DNA of 44,541 nucleotides, taken from the NCBI GenBank assembly GCA_002415785.1, contig DIAJ01000002.1, positions 1 through 44,541 on the forward strand, read 5' to 3'. This document shows positions 1 through 8,301 of this stretch, one piece after another (within the stretch, counting starts at the first letter, position 1; each line of letters begins with the position of its first letter). The notes beneath the pieces were generated by a model. The model was given only the letters and a program-made list of their open reading frames with translations, ran no database searches and was not told where the DNA came from. The position numbers and the translations under genes were made by a program. The stretch comes from Flavobacteriales bacterium UBA5081 (lineage in GTDB: Bacteria > Bacteroidota > Bacteroidia > Flavobacteriales_E > Vicingaceae).

Positions 1-1167
1 TTTATTCCTGGCTTGTATTGCAATAAAATAGAAAATACAGGGGTTGCCATGCGCTTTCTCGGAAGCAACCTAGGGATTACTCAAGTCTTTCACAACACTA
101 TGGAGAATCATTATTACGGTTTTATGTTAAAAAATAATGGTTATGTTGGAAGAATCGGTGATGATGGTGATGCTTCTGATAATGAATGGAACGGCTCTTA
201 CACAGGTAGCGAAACTTTTGCCGACAATTCCGACGGTTCACGAACTACATTATTTGTGCAAAGCGGAGGGGTGTATGATCCATTGATTAACCCATATGAT
301 CATAATAATGGAATCTCTGTTGCAAAAGACAATAGCGGAAATTATCCGGTAAGCTTGGGGTGTTCCATCCCCGTACAAACATATCAAGACAACTCAAAAC
401 CCAAACAGTCTCAGCAGAATGTTTCAAAATCAGGTGGTAGCTCTTTAAATTGGGGGCAACAGATTAAAAGAGGGAAAATGCCCTATATGATCCATGCAGC
501 AGACAGCGCCTTAATGCTGGACCGGCAGTTGTTGTATTATCATTTAAGCAAAGATACCGCTTTGTTGAATGATAAAAAGTGGAAGACGTTTGCCGACAGT
601 ATGAAGTTAACACCCATGGGGCGGAGTATGAGACAAAGTCAAAGCAGCCGAAGTGCCATTAATAATTTTGAAGCCAACTTGATTAGTATTGATTCCATTG
701 CAACTAAAATTGATAATAAAGACACTTTGAGCCGGACTGACTCTTTGGAGTTAAAAAGAATAGCTGACTTATGCCCTTATTACGATGGAATTGCCGTTTA
801 CAAAGCGCGTTATTTACTTCATAAATTAAATTTAACCGTTGTGCTTAATGATTGCGAACGCACTCAGGTAAATACTTCACAAAAGTACATTAGACTCAAG
901 AGTGTTAAAGACACGAGTGAAGTGTCGTTTAGCCTTTATCCAAACCCTTCTCAGGAATGGGTGACTGTGGAATATACGGTTGAGGAGGATCAGGAAATAT
1001 TTTTTGAATTGTATGATGTATTGGGCAAGCGCCACTTTAAAGAACAGATGAAAAATGCAAAGAATCACCGCTTTAATTTGGAGGATATGCATCAAGGCAT
1101 GTATTTTTATCGTCTTGTGAATGATGAAAATATTTTGGAAAGCGGTAAACTGTTGATTCAAAAATGA
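1..1167 (+). CDS. T9SS-secreted protein, C-terminal part (5' end outside window)
   Basis: The reading frame is open from base 1, so the true start lies upstream and only the last 388 codons are seen. The early part (for example FLGSNLGITQVFHNTMENHY, then a Gly/Asn/Asp-rich stretch around SGGVYDPLINPYDHNNG) resembles the repetitive strands of secreted beta-helix proteins, but I do not recognise a catalytic domain. A linker with KPKQSQQ leads to a helical, Ser/Asp-rich middle. The last 75 or so residues form a type A T9SS sorting domain: SLYPNPSQEW, then a YDVLGK segment, then GMYFYRLVNDENILESGKLL. Such domains send proteins through the type IX system to the cell surface or medium. It overlaps the next gene by ATGA, suggesting co-transcription. 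Confidence 0.75.
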   Translation, partial: FIPGLYCNKIENTGVAMRFLGSNLGITQVFHNTMENHYYGFMLKNNGYVGRIGDDGDASDNEWNGSYTGSETFADNSDGSRTTLFVQSGGVYDPLINPYDHNNGISVAKDNSGNYPVSLGCSIPVQTYQDNSKPKQSQQNVSKSGGSSLNWGQQIKRGKMPYMIHAADSALMLDRQLLYYHLSKDTALLNDKKWKTFADSMKLTPMGRSMRQSQSSRSAINNFEANLISIDSIATKIDNKDTLSRTDSLELKRIADLCPYYDGIAVYKARYLLHKLNLTVVLNDCERTQVNTSQKYIRLKSVKDTSEVSFSLYPNPSQEWVTVEYTVEEDQEIFFELYDVLGKRHFKEQMKNAKNHRFNLEDMHQGMYFYRLVNDENILESGKLLIQK

Positions 1168-2135
1168 GATTATTATTAATTATATTATTAGTTAAGTTCT
1201 GTGCTTGTTCATTACAGGCACAGAATTTAATTCCCAATCCAGGTTTTGAAGATACAGTCCACTTGAACTTTGATTTAAAAGCCGCAAAAGATTGGGAAAA
1301 CCCAACTATGTCGGTTCCCGAATACTATACTAGTTTTCATAATCAAAAAAGAGTTGATTGGGGAGTTCCACAAAACTTGGGAGGTTATCAGTATGCTAAA
1401 TCAGGCAGAGCATATATAGGTTTAAGAATGTACCCTCTTGATAATAATGTTGTTGCTAGAAAAAGGGACTATATTCAATCACAATTAAAAAATAATTTGA
1501 AAGGTGATAGTGTTTATTGTTTTCAAATTTATATTAGTTTGTCAGATTCAAGTCAATATGCCTCTAGAAATCAATTAGGTATTTTTTTCTCTCAAAACCA
1601 AATAAGCGAAAATACAGATTTCCATTTGCCTTATACTCCACAAATTATTGTTTCACCGGATGATTATATTGTTGATAAAGTAAAATGGCTGAGGTTCGAC
1701 TTTGAATATACAGCGAGTGGAGGGGAAGAGTATATAACCATTGGAAACTTTAATGATACTACAGGAATTGATACCTTATTTGTGGGAGGAGGAGAACAGT
1801 TTTGGCAAAAAACAACTTATTATTACATAGATGACCTCTACCTTGGGCATTGCGATAGTTTGCCGGATACGACCATTGGCATTATCGAAAATGAGTTAAA
1901 ACAAAAGCTTCAACTTTACCCTAACCCTGTTGGGAGGCAATTTTACTTAACCTATAGTGGTCAAGAACAATTACACTTTCAGTTGTATAATTTAATGGGG
2001 CAAAAGGTAGAAGCAGCAGTTCAAGAAGAAGGAAACCGCTATCGTTTTTCTAGCGGGCATTTGCCCAAAGGGGTTTATTTGTTGAGGGTTGTAGGGAGAG
2101 AAGGAAGAGCGAGTTTTCGGCTGGTTAAGGAATAG
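1164..2135 (+). CDS. T9SS-secreted protein with jelly-roll-like domain
   Basis: This is a 323-residue exported protein. Residues 1-20 are a signal peptide ending LQAQ, followed by NLIPNPGFED, the usual opening of a carbohydrate-binding-like beta-sandwich in Bacteroidota. The sandwich appears to close with TTYYYIDDLYLGHC near residues 214-230. A type A T9SS sorting domain follows from about residue 248 (LYPNPVG, then YNLMGQKVE, then GVYLLRVV). No catalytic motif is recognised, so it may be an adhesin or binding protein; that is inference. The start is the ATG in the ATGA overlap with the upstream gene. The next gene is its tandem paralogue. Confidence 0.8.
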   Translation: MRLLLIILLVKFCACSLQAQNLIPNPGFEDTVHLNFDLKAAKDWENPTMSVPEYYTSFHNQKRVDWGVPQNLGGYQYAKSGRAYIGLRMYPLDNNVVARKRDYIQSQLKNNLKGDSVYCFQIYISLSDSSQYASRNQLGIFFSQNQISENTDFHLPYTPQIIVSPDDYIVDKVKWLRFDFEYTASGGEEYITIGNFNDTTGIDTLFVGGGEQFWQKTTYYYIDDLYLGHCDSLPDTTIGIIENELKQKLQLYPNPVGRQFYLTYSGQEQLHFQLYNLMGQKVEAAVQEEGNRYRFSSGHLPKGVYLLRVVGREGRASFRLVKE

Positions 2136-2146
2136 TAATCTTAGGT

Positions 2147-2220
2147 CAAGGGATGTATTTTTATCGTCTTGTAAATGATGAAAATATTTTAGAAAGTGGT
2201 AAATTGTTGATTCAAAAATG
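2147..2220 (+). pseudogene. Fossil 3' end of the upstream T9SS gene
   Basis: The spacer between the duplicated genes reads in frame as QGMYFYRLVNDENILESG followed by KLLIQK and a stop at 2219-2221. This is the same peptide that ends the first gene of the window, with only a few synonymous changes (compare 1093-1167). It has no start or upstream body and is a scar of the tandem duplication. It carries the duplicated ATGA overlap with the next start codon. Confidence 0.85.
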
Positions 2221-3182
2221 AGACTATTAATAACCATATTATTGATTAAGTTCTGTGTGTGTGAAGTTTACACGCAGAACTTAATTCCGAATCCGAGTTT
2301 TGAGGACACAATACAATTGAATTTTGGGTTAACATTTCCGAGATTTTGGACTCAACCAACAAATGGTAACCCTAATCATTATAGCCCTCATAGTAGACCT
2401 GAGTGGCAAGTTCCACAAAATTATGTAGGGTATCAATTGGCTTACAAAGGAGAGAACTATGTGGGAATATTAATGCATAAAATGCTTCCGCAAGGAAGTG
2501 ATTCCAAAAGGGAATATTTTCAAATAAAATTAGAAGATAGCCTCAAAAAAGATTCAACTTACTGTTTACAATTATTTTTGAGCTTAGCAGACTCTTGTCA
2601 ATATGCATCTAGAAACCAGTTAGGCATCTATCTGTCCAATAGTGAGGTAAGTGTTAATACTACTTTTAGGTTACAATATAAACCTCAAATTTTAGTCGTT
2701 TCATCGCAAGAATATTTTGAAGAAAAGGATAGGTGGGTGGAGTTTAACTTTGAATATATTGCAGAAGGAAAGGAAAAATATTTAATCATTGGAAATTTTA
2801 ATGATACAAGTGGAGTTGAAAAAAAATTTATAGGGGGGGGGAGCAACTTGATTATTCGGGTACCTACTACTACATAGACGACCTCTACCTCGGCCATTGC
2901 GACAGTTTACCGGATACTACCATAGGTCTTCATGAAAATGTGCTTAAAAACAAGCTTAAACTCTATCCCAATCCTGTTGGAGAGCAATTTTATTTGGATT
3001 ACAGCGGTCAAGAACAATTGCAATTTCGGTTGTATAATTTAATGGGGCAAAAGGTAGAAGCAGCAGTTCAACAAGAAGGAAACCGCTATCGTTTTTCAAG
3101 CGGGCATTTGCCCAAAGGGGTTTATTTGTTGAGGATTGTAGGGAGGGAAGGAAGAGCGGCTTTTCGGGTTGTGAGGAAGTAG
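2218..3182 (+). pseudogene. Frameshifted second copy of T9SS-secreted protein
   Basis: This is the tandem paralogue of the 1164-2135 gene. Frame 1 encodes a signal peptide (ending VYTQ), NLIPNPSFED and the sandwich up to NDTSGVEKKFIGGG, then hits nine G (2833-2841) and stops at 2877. With one more G the reading continues as GGGEQLDYSGTYYYIDDLYL and on through LKLYPNPVGEQF to the sorting-domain end at 3182, matching the intact paralogue. So the gene is whole apart from a one-base deficit in a homopolymer. It may be a sequencing error, a real null allele, or a slippage (phase-variable) switch. As read, the product lacks its T9SS sorting domain and would not be secreted by that route. Confidence 0.8.
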
Positions 3183-3203
3183 GGTCTTGATAATAAGTTC
3201 AAT

Positions 3204-3872
3204 CTAAGTTTGGATATTTTCACTCAGGTTAAACATCAGGTGATATATTTTCAATTCATCATTGTCCTCATCTGTGTGAATTGAACTGTAATGGTACTCA
3301 AATTCATCAATGAAAGAATCCTTAGTAATTTCTTGTTTAGTGATAATAGAAGAAAATGAGGTTGTCAAAAGCACATTTATACTTTTCACATTTTCATCAA
3401 TTTTTAAATCTTCTACTATAAACCCAATCATTCCATTTACTCGGTAATAGGATGAATAACATTTAGTAATAAATCGGTCAATCCCATTTTCAATGTACTT
3501 GGCGTTCAATCCACTTGTTCCTACTGTATTGGTATTATCCAGTCGTTTACATTCAATAATGTAGTATTCTTCGTTTTGATTTAGAAAACTGTTAGGATTA
3601 TGAATACGGATATCTGTTCTGCCTGATGTTTTAGATTCTGGAACTTCTGGAAAAAAGAAATAGTTCAACTGAAGATCCTGTTTGATTTTTGGATTGTTGA
3701 TGTAGTTATTAACTAAAACATCCCGAATTTTATTCTCATCATTTTCCAAGACAACTTTATCGGTTTTCATTAGCTGATAGCAGATGGTAATCTTAGATAA
3801 GATTTTCTCAAATTCATTATCGTAAAATGGAACACAACCACTAAAGTTTGATGCATCTAAACTACCGAACAT
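3204..3872 (-). CDS. PD-(D/E)xK-type nuclease, partner of methyltransferase
   Basis: This 222-residue protein is second in a minus-strand operon, its start overlapping the end of the methyltransferase gene by 11 bases. The visible nuclease core is a helix containing E46 (NKIRDVL), then GRTDIRIHN with D87, then EYYIIECKRLD with E107-x-K109, followed by an AKYIENGIDRFITKCY helix. This is the D...ExK arrangement of the PD-(D/E)xK fold, seen in many restriction endonucleases. No signal peptide or membrane segment is present, so it is cytoplasmic. From its position I infer it is the cleaving subunit of a restriction-modification or related anti-phage module. I do not recognise the exact family and the recognition sequence cannot be read. 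Confidence 0.65.
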   Translation of the reverse strand: MFGSLDASNFSGCVPFYDNEFEKILSKITICYQLMKTDKVVLENDENKIRDVLVNNYINNPKIKQDLQLNYFFFPEVPESKTSGRTDIRIHNPNSFLNQNEEYYIIECKRLDNTNTVGTSGLNAKYIENGIDRFITKCYSSYYRVNGMIGFIVEDLKIDENVKSINVLLTTSFSSIITKQEITKDSFIDEFEYHYSSIHTDEDNDELKIYHLMFNLSENIQT

Positions 3873-6800
3873 TGAATCTGTGTTTTTTGCCAGCAGTTAA
3901 AATGACATCAGTAAATTCATTTAAATCAAGATGAGCAATTGCCTTATGCCATAATCTTTTCTCGTTAGGCTTGACAATGTAGAATCCATCTTTTTGAAAC
4001 CCTCGAATATCTTTTTGTATAAATAAACGGTCCGTTATTCTTTCGTTTCCAAGGTTCGTTAATCCTTTTAGGATTTTATTATTGTCAGTTTCAATGAAAT
4101 TTATTGATTTGACTTGTTTATCTAGTGGAACAAGCTTGAAAAATAATCCTACAAGCTGATTAGTGTGATGAACTTCAGAAATAATTTTTTGATTATTCTT
4201 TTTGAAAGAACTATTAAATCTAATTAGAAAAAGTTCTATATAATCTTTGAGGTCTTGACTTTCTTTTTCTAATTTACCAAAAGCTTTTTTATACCCTTTA
4301 AGTCTCATCATTACGGGGATTACAAAATTTATAGTGTAATCCAATCTGATTTTTTCTATTTCTGAGAGACCAAATGAATCTTCTATGATTTGATCAAGCT
4401 TATTTTTATAATCATTTATCTTTTTATTATCCCTTAACAAGATATCTTCCTTATATAGAGATTCTATAGATTTTATTAATGGTTTAATTTTTTTGCTTTC
4501 AACAAAAGGGAAGCCAAACTTTTCAATATCATGAATTTGTTGTTCGATCATTATTCCTGTTGTAGAGCCAGTTTGAGCAATGAAATAAGAAAACAATTTA
4601 GAGCTTAGCAAAGCTGCAATACTGTAATAGTTAGAATCATCAGTATTATTTCTTCGTTTAATAGCGGTAATCTTGTCCGTAAAAACAACTTTACTATCTG
4701 ATATTGCTGCTACTGATTCTAAATTTGTTTTTACTGTTTCTTTAACTAAAAGGACAGGAGGAGAAAACATTTCTTCGGCAACAATTCCATTTTCTCTATA
4801 CACATAACCAACAGAATTGTTTTCCCATTTTTTTAAATTGGAAGAAATATGAAATTGACTTAATTGTTTTTTGTTTAAATCAACAAAGGAACAACCAACT
4901 AGTGATGAGACATCAATTTTCTTATTACCATCTTTTCTCTTTACCCCTTGCTTGATGATATAATCATCTCCGTGGTATACAACATCACTTATTTTAGGAT
5001 AATTAGCTTTCAATCTGTTTATAAAATCGAAATCAGGATAGTTACCATACAGTAATATTTTCCATAGGTAATCAAAATTCTTTAGCTTACTTTGAGTTAC
5101 TTTTTTGTAATCCCCTCTTTGAATCGTGAAAACCTTAAAGAGGGAGAAAAATCTGCTTGGTTTGAGTGTAATGTGTTCGATTATATTTTCATCAGTTTTT
5201 TTACCGAAAGCAAATTTATAAAACAAAACAGCCGCAGGAGTGGTGGCTTTATCTTGCGATTTATCAAAAACTTCCTTTCTTACTGGAGCAAGTTCAAATA
5301 CTTTGTTAATTGTAAATTGATCAAGTAAATATTTTCTAAATCCAAGCGCATTAAGATTATATAAAACCTTACTGGTAGCAATAAAAGCAACTTTAGTTTT
5401 CTCCCTGCTAAAGTCACTTACTCTGAGAATAAAGGCTTGTGCTATTTCACTATTACTAATTTCAATCTCACTTGAGTATTTACCTTTTTCTTGTCTCTTT
5501 CTCTTGTTTATATATTGGTCAAATAGCGGCTTTTTTTCTCCTTTTCCTCTTTTCCAAGGTGGATTGCCTAAAATGAATTCAAAAGAAATTTTCCCTAGTT
5601 GAGTATTAAAACCAGCTTCTGTGTTAAAAAAATCTTCGGAGAAAAAGTTCTTATTATACAAAAAAGGAAACTTAAAAGATTCAATATCTGAAGGTTCCTG
5701 ATAATCTAAGAGGGTTAGGTAAATTGAAAATATGGCAACATTTACCGCACTTTGATCTTTGTCAATTCCAAAGATATTATCAGAAGCTAACTGTTTTAAT
5801 TGTTTCTTGTATTGATCGGGATTGTTTAAGTATGTTGGGTTATTTAATTGAAATTGCTCTATTATTTTTCGTAATGTTTCAACTAAAAAAATTCCCGATC
5901 CACATGAGGGGTCAAGTACTTTACAATCATGTGATTTTGCTTGATTCTTAAACTTTTTTTCTACTGTTTCGGAGAGGATGTAATCAACTAAGAATAACGG
6001 AGTGTAATATGCTCCCTGATTTTCCTGCTGATCTTGTCCAATGAATAACTCATAAACATTACTAATAAACTCTACTGGGATAATAGAGAAATCGTAAAGA
6101 TTGAATAAAGATATTTGTCCAGAAGAAACTTCATCTCCCGATAACAATTTAATAATTATTGAAAGACTGCTTGATGAAATCGAATCAATGTCATCATCAG
6201 ATATTGGAAATAAGTCTCCGTTAAATTTCTTCTTTAAATAGTTGAAAAAAGCTTTAACGTTTCGTTTGTCCGATAAAAGGCTACAAAATTCAGTGTTTGT
6301 CCATTTACGAGATGTTCCTTCTTTTTCGAAATCTAATTTTACTTCACGATCAATCAGATAACGTACAAAAATGACTTTTCCCAACAACGAATTTGTGAGT
6401 TCAATGGATAAGCCGTTAGCAATTAGCAAATCTCTCGCTGCTTTGATATTGTTTAAAAGATGGTAATCAATACGATTACTATAACTAAAGTCTTTTTGAT
6501 ACTTCTCCCAGGTTTTACCTGTTACGAGTTCGAAATAAGAAAAGTCATTTAGTTTATCTGTTTTACCAAACAATCTCAATGAATCGTCCTCAATGATAAA
6601 TTCAAATCCATTATAGATTTCTAATGAATCACCCTCTGTAATAATTATAATAGGTGATTCATTGAAATTCCATATTTCTTTGAGTTTTTCCTTCTTATCT
6701 GTCGGTGAATCAAAGAATAAAATAAATGGTTTATTGTCAATAGAAAAAAACGCATCCGGTTTAATGACATTATTCAATAGCCTTTCTACACGATTTGAAA

Positions 6801-6891
6801 ACAAACCTTTCCAGTCGTTCTCAGTCGTAATAAAAAGCCCATTTTCTTTTGAAAGATTTAGTTTGTCAAATATTTGATATAGATGTTTCAA
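3862..6891 (-). CDS. Eco57I-like N6-adenine DNA methyltransferase (restriction-modification)
   Basis: The 1,009-residue protein has a DNA-methylase core: QGAYYTP near 292-298, the SAM-binding motif LDPSCGSG at 326-333, FGIDKDQSAV at 374-383, and the catalytic NPPW at 443-446, typical of adenine-N6 methylation. Roughly residues 480-1009 have no clear motif and probably hold the target recognition region. The first 130 residues (KPDAFF, then PFILFFD, then IWNFNESPIIII) resemble the N-terminal nuclease-like domain of type IIG enzymes, but I cannot find an ExK pair, so this domain may be inactive. The only plausible start is TTG at 6891; the frame is closed by a stop at 6901-6903 and has no ATG nearby. 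The PD-(D/E)xK gene follows with an 11-base overlap. Confidence 0.8.
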   Translation of the reverse strand: MKHLYQIFDKLNLSKENGLFITTENDWKGLFSNRVERLLNNVIKPDAFFSIDNKPFILFFDSPTDKKEKLKEIWNFNESPIIIITEGDSLEIYNGFEFIIEDDSLRLFGKTDKLNDFSYFELVTGKTWEKYQKDFSYSNRIDYHLLNNIKAARDLLIANGLSIELTNSLLGKVIFVRYLIDREVKLDFEKEGTSRKWTNTEFCSLLSDKRNVKAFFNYLKKKFNGDLFPISDDDIDSISSSSLSIIIKLLSGDEVSSGQISLFNLYDFSIIPVEFISNVYELFIGQDQQENQGAYYTPLFLVDYILSETVEKKFKNQAKSHDCKVLDPSCGSGIFLVETLRKIIEQFQLNNPTYLNNPDQYKKQLKQLASDNIFGIDKDQSAVNVAIFSIYLTLLDYQEPSDIESFKFPFLYNKNFFSEDFFNTEAGFNTQLGKISFEFILGNPPWKRGKGEKKPLFDQYINKRKRQEKGKYSSEIEISNSEIAQAFILRVSDFSREKTKVAFIATSKVLYNLNALGFRKYLLDQFTINKVFELAPVRKEVFDKSQDKATTPAAVLFYKFAFGKKTDENIIEHITLKPSRFFSLFKVFTIQRGDYKKVTQSKLKNFDYLWKILLYGNYPDFDFINRLKANYPKISDVVYHGDDYIIKQGVKRKDGNKKIDVSSLVGCSFVDLNKKQLSQFHISSNLKKWENNSVGYVYRENGIVAEEMFSPPVLLVKETVKTNLESVAAISDSKVVFTDKITAIKRRNNTDDSNYYSIAALLSSKLFSYFIAQTGSTTGIMIEQQIHDIEKFGFPFVESKKIKPLIKSIESLYKEDILLRDNKKINDYKNKLDQIIEDSFGLSEIEKIRLDYTINFVIPVMMRLKGYKKAFGKLEKESQDLKDYIELFLIRFNSSFKKNNQKIISEVHHTNQLVGLFFKLVPLDKQVKSINFIETDNNKILKGLTNLGNERITDRLFIQKDIRGFQKDGFYIVKPNEKRLWHKAIAHLDLNEFTDVILTAGKKHRFNVR

Positions 6892-7223
6892 TTTGCTATT
6901 TTAATTAAAATCAAAACTTAATTTCAAAAGTTGAGCTTGACTTATAAATGTTGGAAACATAAGAAAATATTTTATAGACTATATACATGAGAACTATGAA
7001 AATTTTAACATTATTACGTTTCAATGGTAAAGGTATGGAATATGTAATAAAGTAGGAGTTATATTTTTAAGTAAAGTTATATTTATACAATAAAGTAGCT
7101 TTTTAAAACACAACATTATTTAAGAGTTAGGTTAGGATTCCTTGTACTTCCCCATAGCCTGACAAATGTCATTTTTTTTGATTTAGCGCTTTGCTTAACT
7201 TTGTGCATTCAATCTTTTCGATT
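6892..7223. other. A/T-rich spacer between divergent defence operon and trhO
   Basis: About 330 bases without a gene lie between the minus-strand methyltransferase and trhO. It must hold the promoters of both. On the plus strand a TAACTTTG box (7196-7203) fits the Bacteroidota minus-7 consensus TAnnTTTG, with a TTTG 15 bases upstream (7177-7180), somewhat closer than usual. I see no convincing inverted repeat, att site or controller-protein box for the methyltransferase. Confidence 0.4.
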
Positions 7224-8270
7224 ATGGAGTTGTATAATAAATACGATAAAAGAATCCTCAAGCAGAAGTTAATGGAGGAGGACTTTAAGCGAATTACCAT
7301 TTCGTTTTATCGCTACGTCATTATTGATGAGCCGGAAGTTTTGCGCGATGAGCTTTATGCTGAATGGGCGGAACTCAATGTTTTTGGTCGCACTTATTTG
7401 GCCAAAGAAGGTGTAAATGCGCAAATGAGTGTGCCGGAGCACAATTGGGAAGAGTTTATGCTTCGTCTGCAAGCGCGCAAAATGTTTGAAAATATGCCCA
7501 TTAAAAAGGCCGTGGAAGACGATGGAAAGTCATTTTACAAACTAATCGTTAAAGTGCGTAAAAAAATTGTGGCTGATGGTTTAGCTGACGGCACTTTTGA
7601 TGTTACCAATGTTGGGAAACATTTATCTGCCAAGGAATTTAATGAAGCAATGCAAGATCCGAATGCGGTAGTAATTGATATGCGCAACCACTACGAAAGT
7701 GAGATTGGTCATTTTGAAAACGCCCTTTGTCCGGAGGTGGATACCTTCCGCGAAGAACTGCCGGAAGTGGAGCGCATGCTACAAGGACAAACGGATAAGA
7801 AAGTGTTGTTGTACTGCACCGGAGGAATTCGCTGTGAAAAGGCTTCAGCCTACTTAAAGCACAAAGGATATAAAGACGTGAACCAATTGCACGGCGGAAT
7901 TATCGACTACGTTAGACAAATCAAAGCTGAGAATTTAGAAAATAAATTTATTGGTAAAAACTTTGTTTTTGATGAGCGTTTGGGTGAGCGGATTTCCGAT
8001 GAAATCATTAGTGAATGTCACCAATGCGGGAAGCCATGTGATACTCACACCAATTGCGCCAACGACGATTGTCATTTGTTGTTTATTCAGTGTGAAGAAT
8101 GCGCTGAAAAGTTCGACGGCTGTTGTACACCGGAATGTCAGGATATCGCCAATTTGCCCATTGAAGAGCAACGTAAATTGCGCAAAGGGAAAGTGAAAGA
8201 AAATGCACATGCTGTATACAAAAGTCGCTTGCGGCCTAACTTGAAAAAAGTTTTAGCAGCTAAAAAATAA
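7224..8270 (+). CDS. trhO: tRNA uridine(34) hydroxylase TrhO (rhodanese family)
   Basis: This 348-residue protein belongs to the TrhO/YceA group, which helps make 5-hydroxyuridine at the wobble base of certain tRNAs. The N-terminal part (KRITISFYRYVIIDEPEVLRD, FGRTYLAKEGVNAQMS) is the characteristic YceA domain. The central rhodanese domain has VIDMRNHYESEIGHFENA and the active-site loop LLYCTGGIRCEKA, with Cys198 as the catalytic residue. The C-terminus has a Cys-rich, probably zinc-binding block (ECHQCGKPCD, CANDDCH, CCTPEC). I chose ATG 7224; a longer in-frame TTG at 7191 would lie upstream of the likely minus-7 box at 7196-7203. Confidence 0.9.
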   Translation: MELYNKYDKRILKQKLMEEDFKRITISFYRYVIIDEPEVLRDELYAEWAELNVFGRTYLAKEGVNAQMSVPEHNWEEFMLRLQARKMFENMPIKKAVEDDGKSFYKLIVKVRKKIVADGLADGTFDVTNVGKHLSAKEFNEAMQDPNAVVIDMRNHYESEIGHFENALCPEVDTFREELPEVERMLQGQTDKKVLLYCTGGIRCEKASAYLKHKGYKDVNQLHGGIIDYVRQIKAENLENKFIGKNFVFDERLGERISDEIISECHQCGKPCDTHTNCANDDCHLLFIQCEECAEKFDGCCTPECQDIANLPIEEQRKLRKGKVKENAHAVYKSRLRPNLKKVLAAKK

Positions 8271-8301
8271 ATCTTATTTTAAAGAGATAAAAAATAGAGA
8301 T

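Larger units (their letters stand above)
1093..3182 (+). repeat. Tandem duplication, unit about 1,054 bp
   Basis: Two adjacent copies are visible, 1093-2146 and 2147-3182. Each begins with the last 24 codons plus stop of the upstream T9SS gene and continues with a full secreted-protein gene. The offset is 1,054 bases for both the fossil 3' end and the start codons (1164 and 2218). The shared order of features, including the ATGA overlap of stop and start, leaves little doubt that this is a tandem duplication. The copies have since diverged unevenly: the signal-peptide end and the sorting domain remain much more alike than the central domain. Confidence 0.85.

Noticed and set aside
3204..6891. 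Calling the methyltransferase-nuclease pair BREX or a complete type I system.
   Set aside because: No separate HsdS, HsdR, PglZ, BrxC or other partner gene is in the window; only two genes are coupled.
7191..7223. The 11-codon longer start of trhO at TTG 7191.
   Set aside because: It would begin upstream of the likely minus-7 box and adds nothing conserved; the family begins near the ATG at 7224.
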